Shown: piece by piece, positions 56,801-64,000 of the stretch
How positions within the stretch are numbered: position 1 is the stretch's first letter
Layout: every line of letters starts with the position of its first letter
Program-made: the position numbers and the translations under genes
Assembly (NCBI GenBank): GCA_039545355.1
Contig: BCJJ01000003.1
Coordinates: 1,819,092 to 1,883,091, forward strand
Length of the DNA stretch: 64,000 nt
Source of the DNA: Trichosporon coremiiforme
Taxonomy: Eukaryota > Basidiomycota > Tremellomycetes > Trichosporonales > Trichosporonaceae
Direction of reading: 5' to 3'
The notes under the pieces: generated by a model
What the model was told of the DNA's origin: nothing
Seen by the model: the letters and a program-made list of their open reading frames with translations, nothing else
Databases searched by the model: none

Positions 56801-57569
56801 TCGCCGTCATCATGTTCGAGCTCACCGGCACTCTCAACTACACCGTTCCCGTCATGCTCGCTGTCCTCGTCGCGAAGACCGTGGCTGACGCGCTCGAGAA
56901 GCGCGGTATCTACGAGCTTGTTATCGAGCTCAAGAAGCTTCCGTACCTGAGCGACAAGGAGGAGATCCTCTTCGGCGGCCGATTAGTCTCCGAGGTGGTG
57001 AGTACACTTCAGCTCCTCCGCGGTGACTCTTTAGCTGACTTCAGATGGACCGCGAGGCGCCTACCCTGCGTGCTGACAAGCCCCACACCGTCCGTGAGCT
57101 CACGGGGCGCCTTCTCGAACTCGTTCGCCTTGGTTACGAAGACGCTGGATTCCCGGTGCTCGTCAAGGAGGCGGCCGTGGACCGGGAAGGACGCACGTAC
57201 CCAGTGCTGCGCGTTCTCGGCTTCCTGGGCATCAACGAATTGGAGCATGCCTTGAACGCGCTTGCCGATGAGCCAGATGCGGTGGTTAACCTCACCCCCG
57301 ATGAGATGATGCGCTCGTCTCGCCTTTCCATCTTCAGCTTCTCCGAGAGCATTGACGGTCGCCACAACCCTTACGACCTCAGCCAGTACATCGACCGAGC
57401 GCCCATCACTGTCCAGATGCACTCGCCCCTGGAGCTGGTGCAGGAGCTGTTCATCAAGCTCGGCTCGCGCCAGATCCTTGTCACCGACTCGCGCGGCACG
57501 TACCGCGGCGCCCTGTACAAGAAGCAGTGGATCGCGTACCTCGACGACCTCGAGCAGGAGCACTCCTGA
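53808..57569 (+). CDS. CLC-family chloride/proton exchanger with CBS domains
   Basis: Membrane transporter of the Gef1/ClC-3,4,5 group, expected in endosomal, Golgi or vacuolar membranes. Exons 53808-53977, 54103-55739, 55784-56997 and 57045-57569 give 1181 aa. Residues 1 to about 430 are disordered and Ser/Pro-rich. The first membrane helix is near 438-460 (WLLATLIGVLTAMVAFLII). CLC signature motifs follow: GGSGIPEIK (about 606-614), GKEGPFVH with gating Glu651, and GGVLFSLEEVSYYFP with Glu708. The 57-residue spacing equals that between the gating and proton glutamates of ClC-5, so a 2Cl-/H+ antiporter is predicted. Two CBS domains lie at about 1008-1181. The exon 1 join relies on a GTACGT donor and acceptor gccgcaacag. 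A start further 3' at 54128 is the alternative. Confidence 0.9.
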
Positions 57570-60037
57570 ACACTGTCTTGACGCCTCGTCACTAGTCATT
57601 CACCACATACCGTCCATATCACATATCAGCATTCTTGTAATCAACCTGGTGTCCATAGCCAGGCAGATGTCATGACCCTTACGAGCATTGCTAGTCTGAG
57701 CATGTTATCCACGTGAGCAGGCGTGGAGTACGTGCTCCAACCATTCACTAATGACGGCAACCGCAGGCAGAAGGAATGTCACCAGAATGCTGGTTGGTTG
57801 GAATCGGAGGGCATGGCAGGCATGACGCTTGGCGCGTCTACCATTGCTCCGCGGATATCGGTATCGTTATCTGCTGCGTCCAGGGTCTGTATCCTGGGGA
57901 TGACGTTTCGATTTGTTGATCCCGAATTGGTTTCGTGGGACGCATAGACGCCGCAACCAGCCCACGTCCGGTCCATTAGATGCGGATCCGCGTGCTCCGT
58001 GCATTTGAAGACGAGGGTTGCGGGCAGTGCCGCCTGTGTGCGCGTGTGCGGGCCGCGGACAGTCATACATGACACGCACAGGCGTGCCAGCTGCTGCATG
58101 CGGCCGGAGAGCTGGAGGGGGTGCGGACCCTCTTTTCGTTTTTGTTCTACTGCGGGACGTAAACGAGGCTGACGAGGCGAGCCAGACCGGTAGATCTAGC
58201 GCGCAGTTCAGTCGCCGTTCTAACGAGGCGAAATGCAGGTATACGTGGCGAAGTGCTCGAAGGAGTAATGCTCGATTGGTCGGGATGTCCGAACTGAGGC
58301 CAGAGGTCGGAGAGTAACGAGAGTGGCAAGGGCGCATGCAGTGCTCCCTTGGCTCCCGGTGATGACGCTGATCGCGAAGCAGGAGGTGAGCGGCTCGGTG
58401 GTTGTACTGCGCTATGCTGCGCTCCGAGCCTGTCTTCCTCGCGAGACAACTGACGCCCGCTGGCTCCCTCTTGAAAGACTGGCATGCCTTCCTCGTCGCT
58501 GTTGTCAGTGCAACGGTCTACACACCGAACACAAGAGTACACAGACCCTCCCCCAGTTCACTTGCCCACAAAGCACACAGCAGGCCCACAACGAACACAC
58601 ACCCGGTGTATCCATGCCCCGGTCCCAGAACAACTCTGCTTTCCCGAACACACGAACACCCGCGGCGTATCTCAATCGTCGGTACAACCCCAGCGTGCCC
58701 AGCGCACCGCGCACCGCGCACCGACATCCAATCCACAGCGCCCCCTGCACCCCATCGCCATCGCGAGTTGCGACAGACACGCCAGCGTCTCTGTCATCAG
58801 ACGGCTTACCCTAATCGCCAACGCTGGCATATATCGTCGAATCATCGCCGTCGCGACTCTCTCTCTGTTGACGTTAGCAGAGGCACACACGGACAAACAA
58901 ACTCTAGTCTGCAGAACACGGCAACAGAGTTAAGATTGCCCATCACCCCTTCACTCCCTCGCAATCCCTCGGTTCTTCGACCCCGCTTTCGTGCTTCAGC
59001 CTCAACCTCACGCCGTCGCCACTACCCCGCACGCCAACACCACCGACGCACCGTCAACCTCACCCTGAGGTTGCGCCCTTGAACATTGAAAGCGCAGCAG
59101 CGTGCCGCGTCAACTAGCTCCGCGTCCCGGCGGCAGGTCTGCGTGCCAGCATTGCAGCGGTCGTTTCAGAGCCGAAGATCCGAGGCATCTGGGTGGTCTA
59201 CGTGCAGTTGACAGGGGTAATCTTGAATCCGTGTCGGAGTACGAGTGTCACGTTCGAACGATCGGGCTCGTATTTGCCACTCAACTCTGAAATCGACATC
59301 AACACATCGCGTCCATCCTCGATCCTTAATTCGGGAAGCGCGCCGCTGCTTCCCTAGACTCTCCATTCCTTGCATCCGCTGTCTTTCACCTTCGTACTAC
59401 TTTTCTTCGCGTTCTTTCATTTTCAACGAAGCCGACGACGCACCACGCACTCTACTGCATAGACTCGCGACCGGCAGATACGACACCTACGACCCAGTAA
59501 CGACCCTACGCCCCCCCGCACCGAACGAAGTCTTTTACCCCACTTTCGGCACTCGCTTCTGAGCTTAAGGCGCCGCCGCCAGCCCGTCAGCCAGCCAGCT
59601 CCCTCCTCCACCCCTTGAAAGCGATTCACCTGACCGCCTCTCCACACCCACACCCCATCCCACCCTTGGTGCCCTTGCAAGCCCCTGCAGCCCCCTGCAG
59701 CCCCGGCCTCCAACTCCTTTACCCGAGTCAGGTCACACGGACCAGCTTCCTAAGCGTGCAGGAGAAGAAACCACCCATCCGTGACGTAGTGTGATCCCAG
59801 GCTCTGCTGGAGTGATCACCTTGGATCAGAGCTTAGGGCTCGACGAGAAATTGCAGAGCGCCGACACAGCGCCGACTTAACTGTTACCTCTTTCTGTCCA
59901 TTATCGAAAACGGGCCTCTCAGACACTTTGGTCGATCAGTGTATGGGACGACAGAACAAGCACGAGGATCGAGGACGCGAGTACGGGATAGCCAGTGAAG
60001 GTGAAGAGACACCCTCCGTCTCCTGGTCGACCGAATC
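57570..60037. other. intergenic, 2.5 kb, lipase upstream region
   Basis: No gene is recognised. The right half (about 58500-59750) is C/A- and C/T-rich with ACAC and CCCTC runs, typical of a long promoter/leader. Open frames of up to about 225 codons near 58.4-59.1 kb are low-complexity Thr/Arg/Pro and not supported. Confidence 0.45.
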
Positions 60038-63000
60038 ATGACGAGCTCGATTCTCCAGCCGCCAGTCGCGCCTGCACCTGGGCAAAGCTACAGCAACAGC
60101 CAGAGGCAACACGCCCCGAGCGAGACATCGACACAGCCCCAGAACGGCGATGAGGGTGGCGAGGCTTCGACCGACTCGGATAGCACCAGCGGCGCCGTGA
60201 CATCGACAGCGAGCATGACGGCCGAGATGGCAGGCCAGGTCGTGCTGCACGCTTCGAGTGCCGCGGTCGCGCTCGCGCCTACCATTTTCCCGACCCCAAT
60301 CGCCAACCTCGTCACGGCCATTGCGACCAGTGCGCGGCTCAGTCTGCGCGTGACGGCGTTCTTCATTGAGGCAATTCTGGAGACGTCACAGAACAGCACG
60401 CGACTCGGACTCGGGCTCACGCGGAGGCTCCTCATCGGCGCCATCTCGAGCGCACGGAGGGTATACCTGACGGCTAGCGGAGAAGGTGAGTACGTCCGAA
60501 CTAGGACGGAGCGGCTTTGCATACACACAATGACGGCCGCCGGTGCGACGCCGCATCCTTGCCCGCGTGCCTCCTGCCCGCATGCCCCGGAATCCTCTCG
60601 GTCCCAGGTGTGCCCGCCCTTCGTAAACACGGACACGGTGGCACACCAGGGGTTCATCACAACCCCGACCCGCCGTGGCGAAGGGCGTGTGTTGTCGAGC
60701 GGCAAATTGGCGTGCGTAACAGAAAGGCTGACACCATCCTCAGATCCCGAGAAGCTCGATGTCCAGGCCGATGCATTCCTCAATGTCTTGGACCGGTGGA
60801 CGAACGTCGGCATCTACGTGATCCATCACACGTTCACGCTCGCCGAGCTGTTTGCCATGTCCGGCTTCTACCTGACGGCGAACACGGTCCAGTCGGCGAG
60901 TTTCGCCGCCCACGAGAGTGTCACGCTGTTCGACTCGCTGTTCGGATCGAACGAGTCGAGCCGCGCGCTGTCCTCGATCATCGCCCTCGTTCGCCAGGAA
61001 CTGCTCGAGGACGAGCGCTTCCAGGCCGCCGACCGCGGCAAGGTCGCCAGCCTGACGGCGCTGACGAAGGCCCTCACCGCATTCGCGTGCCTCCAGAACG
61101 CCACCTGGTCGCGAAGCGCGAAGCGATTGAAGATGAGAGTGTAAGCTGTTACTCGCCGTCTCAAGCTGACATTAGATTGTACGACTGCACGGTTGTCATC
61201 AGCGACGATGAAACCTTCAAGAACGAAGTCAGTGAGCCCACCCGTTCGGCATTGCCCGAAGCGGGTCCTGGGCCCCGGACGATCGCCGGTCGACGCGAAC
61301 GTGAACGAGAGATCCCCAGTCTGTTGTATGAGACGGACGAGCAGGGCGACGTGACGATGGAGGATGTGTCGAGTCGGCACGAAGCTTCGCGGCGCTCGTC
61401 CCTGCGCTCCCGGCAGCAGGAGGACGACGAGCTGTTTCGCCAGCTGGAGGAGTTCGTGGGGGACGCCGACCGATCGGTTTCGGCCCCCGTATCGCCGACG
61501 ACCAAGACACGGGACCGCTCCAACTCGCAGCCACACCGCCACCTGAAACGTGTCCGCGGCGACGTGTTCGAGATCATGGACGAGCTGCAAGAGTCGACGG
61601 TCGTGACGCGGACACTGGAGCGCGTCGACACTCGCCCGAGCTTGAAGCGAGCACAGAGCGAGACTGCCGCGGACATTCTCGTCGAGGAGGTAGAGGACGA
61701 GGCGATGAGCCGACCTCCCCCCGCCACTCCCCTCACGACACCGACGGGGGTCATGGACGAGGACCCCGCCGAGTGGATCGAAGTCGACCAGTTATTAGAC
61801 GGACAGGAAGAGGCGCTTGTGCCCTCGGCACCGAACGGCCGTGTCGCTGCCGTCGCCGCCGAGCCGCCGAACGCGGAGCGAATTCAGCTCGTCCTCCGGA
61901 CCATGACGAACAAGCTGCTGCAACGCAAGCGCACCGTCCGGCGGGTGCAGAACGTGGGGCTGTCACCGCGCATGTCGCCGTCGCCGAGCCCACCGCCGTC
62001 GAACCGGAAGGAGAAGGAGCGCGAGCGCGAGAGCTCACCTGCAACGATTCGGGAGCACGACCGGCCAGACGTGCGGCAGATTGACTGGCGCCAGGCCGTC
62101 GCCGCCTCTCGAGCCCGGACGAGCGGCACCCCGCCACCGCGAAGCGGAACTCCGCCCCGCAGCAGCAGTCACAACGACATCGGGCCGTCTAGTAGGCGCT
62201 CGTCGTCCGACTCGATCGCGGCGGGCAACCGCTCGTCCCTCAAGCCGAAGCGGCGCTTCTTCTCCGGCTACAGCACGCGCGGCCACGACGAGCCGCGGCG
62301 GAACAACTCGGAAGGCGGGCTCGCGAACGCCTTCCGCTCGACACTGCGACGGAAGCCGACAGCGTTCCCGGGTGTCGAGGACGAGGAGCCGCCCTCCGCG
62401 CCGCCTCCGCGAGTCAACACTCCTCGCGCCAGCACCCAACCTCGTTCGGCGCCCGCGCCGGCACCTGCGCCGCTGACGCCGATGCGCGGTGAGCGTGAGC
62501 ACAGCGTGCACCAGAGTGTGCGCACGCGTTCGAATGCGATCCACACGTCGTCCTCCCAGATCTTCGGCCCGGACATTGAGTCCTCGGCCAGCCTGTTCCC
62601 GCACGAAGGCCTGATCCGGAACATCCACCGTTTCATGCGCTACTCATCAGCAGCGTACGGGCAGAACTTCCTCCGCATCTTGGGTCTCGGTAACACTGAC
62701 TTCCACTACACGACGGCGGGCGGGCATCACGCCAACTCGTGGGCTTTCGCACGCCACACCAACATCCCCATCAACAACCTCATCCTGTCGTCGTACACTG
62801 AGACCTCGCCTCTCAGCGGGCACAAGGCACCCCCACTCGTGCACTACATCGCGGTCGAGCACGGCCTGCGCGCCATCGTCCTCACGTGCCGCGGCACGCT
62901 GGGGCTGAACGACGTTCTCGTCGACCTCACGTGCCAGTACCGTCCGATCACAATCGAGGGCGTCGACGGCGACTTCCAAGTGCACGCGGGCATGCACGAG

Positions 63001-63846
63001 AGTGCGCTCCAGTTAACCTCTCGCGCGTCGACGGTGCACCAGTGTCTCGTCGAGGCCCTGGAGCAGTATCCAAACTACGGCCTGGTGCTGTGCGGACACA
63101 GCCTGGGCGGGGGCGTCGCCGCCCTCCTCGGCATAGAGTGGGCACAGCGCGCGACCCTCTTCATGGCGCAAAACAGCAAGCGCGAGCGCAAGGTCAAGCA
63201 TCCACCCATCAGCACCAAGTTCGTGACGAGCTTCGGCTCGGGCCTGCCCCCCGGCCGCCCGATCCACGTGTACGCGTACGGCGTGCCTGCCGTTGCCTCC
63301 TTCGAGCTGGGCAAGTACTGCGACGGCCTGGTCACGTCCGTAATTCAGAACAGCGACGTCGTGCCCTCGCTCTCGCTCGGCGTGCTCCGGGATCTGAAGA
63401 ATGTCGCCGTGACGCTGTACGAGGAGGGCGGCATTGCGGAGGAGATTGTCGGCCGTATCTTGGGGCTCAACAAGCGCAAGTTTGCCTTTGACGATACCGA
63501 CGCCTCCCCTCCCTCCGGCGCCTCCGGCTCCAATGCGGCAGACGAGGAACAAATGTTGCACGACTGGATGGAATCCCTCATCAAGACGATGCGCGCAGAC
63601 ATGGACAACGACAAGCTCTACCCCCCCGGCAGCGTGTACATTATGGAGTACAGCGACGTGTTCCTGACTGCCTCGAGGGGGCAGGACAACAGCAGTCAGC
63701 GCGCGCGGCGCGTCATTCTCCGCCTGTGCGAGAGTGTGCGGGAACGCTTTGGCGAGCTCAGTTTCACAAAGACAATGCTGAAAGATCACATGCCGCTGCA
63801 TTATGAGCGGGCCACCGAGCTGCTGATCCAGGGCGTGCAGGAGTAG
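60038..63846 (+). CDS. class-3 lipase, diacylglycerol-lipase-like
   Basis: Alpha/beta-hydrolase predicted to cleave acylglycerols at a membrane. Exons 60038-60485, 60744-61140 and 61176-63846 give 1171 aa. The N-terminal 60 residues are disordered. Residues about 65-145 and 160-200 contain hydrophobic helices. A disordered Ser/Pro/Arg-rich region spans about 290-730. The catalytic domain follows: FMRYSSAAYGQNF, LTCRGTLGLNDVLVDLT (about 850), the nucleophile elbow GHSLGGG with Ser924, YAYGVPAVAS, NSDVVPSLS with the likely catalytic Asp1009, and MLKDHMPLHYERA with the likely His1153. This order matches fungal and animal sn-1 diacylglycerol lipases. Intron 1 is long (258 nt) and open in frame for part of its length, but ends with a clear gctgacaccatcctcag. 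Triad assignment follows the family and is not proven here. Confidence 0.9.
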
Positions 63847-64000
63847 AGGTCAGAGACTGCCGAGAGCGACGGAGAGACGCCTCCCCGCTACGCCCTCTAC
63901 TCTGCATTGCTACACTTTGACTTTGTAGCTACCGCTTTCAAATACCCACCTCCCCCTACCAGTTACCAAGTACGCTAGAATTACCTTGATAATTTTTGCA
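63847..64000. other. lipase 3' flank
   Basis: 154 bases to the window edge, A/T-richer toward the end. No gene seen. Confidence 0.5.

Noticed and set aside
59240..59262. GTTCGAACGATCGG resembling a tRNA B box
   Set aside because: No acceptor or anticodon stem can be formed around it.
60517..61175. Extension of the lipase frame upstream of 61176 without splicing
   Set aside because: It would replace the coherent exon 2 protein by Arg/Pro-rich nonsense. The GTAAGC donor at 61141 and the attag acceptor at 61175 fit the spliced model.

Overview
The window is nuclear DNA of a GC-rich basidiomycete yeast or fungus, most likely a tremellomycete (Trichosporonales/Cryptococcus side). That placement is inference. 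It rests on short introns (mostly 40-60 nt) with GTGAGT/GTAAGT/GTACGT donors, branch sites of the form gctgac or gctaac placed 6-15 nt before the acceptor, strong G/C-ending codon use, and fungal versions of every protein recognised. Seventeen protein genes are called at least moderately well. For each spliced gene the exons were joined by hand and the reading phase closed without a remainder.

Layout. 0.3-16 kb is compact: ISA1 (-), a small two-exon Cys protein (-), Hook (+), mitochondrial bS6m (+), NDUFA12 (+), SEC20 (-), LCL3 (+) and gamma-tubulin complex GCP2 (+). 16.5-22.3 kb is one large kinesin gene (-). 22.3-27.4 kb is a gene desert that starts with a pyrimidine-rich kinesin leader. 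27.4-34.5 kb holds a GCP5/6-type gamma-tubulin complex gene (-), BUD23 (+) and a transformer-2-like splicing factor (-). A small GPI-anchored wall protein (37.3-38.0 kb, +) sits alone. 38-48.6 kb is a second, larger desert that contains two intron-bearing tRNA genes (Ser-CGA, Lys-CTT), a cluster of CATAGC hexamers and two orphan gene candidates. 48.6-64 kb has a disordered single-exon protein (+), a strikingly short SRP72 (-), a CLC-type chloride/proton antiporter (+) and a class-3 diacylglycerol-lipase-like enzyme (+).

Function. There is no metabolic cluster, CRISPR array or recognisable transposase or reverse transcriptase. Two themes recur by position: microtubule proteins (Hook, GCP2, kinesin, GCP5/6) and nuclear-encoded mitochondrial proteins (Isa1, bS6m, NDUFA12, Lcl3). 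This is probably ordinary gene mixing rather than an operon-like unit. The most unusual items are the mini-SRP72 lacking its central TPRs, the three-exon orphan gene in the desert, the CATAGC hexamer field, the kinesin motor-domain insertion, and minimal exons in Hook (14 nt) and the Tra2-like gene (possibly only ATG).
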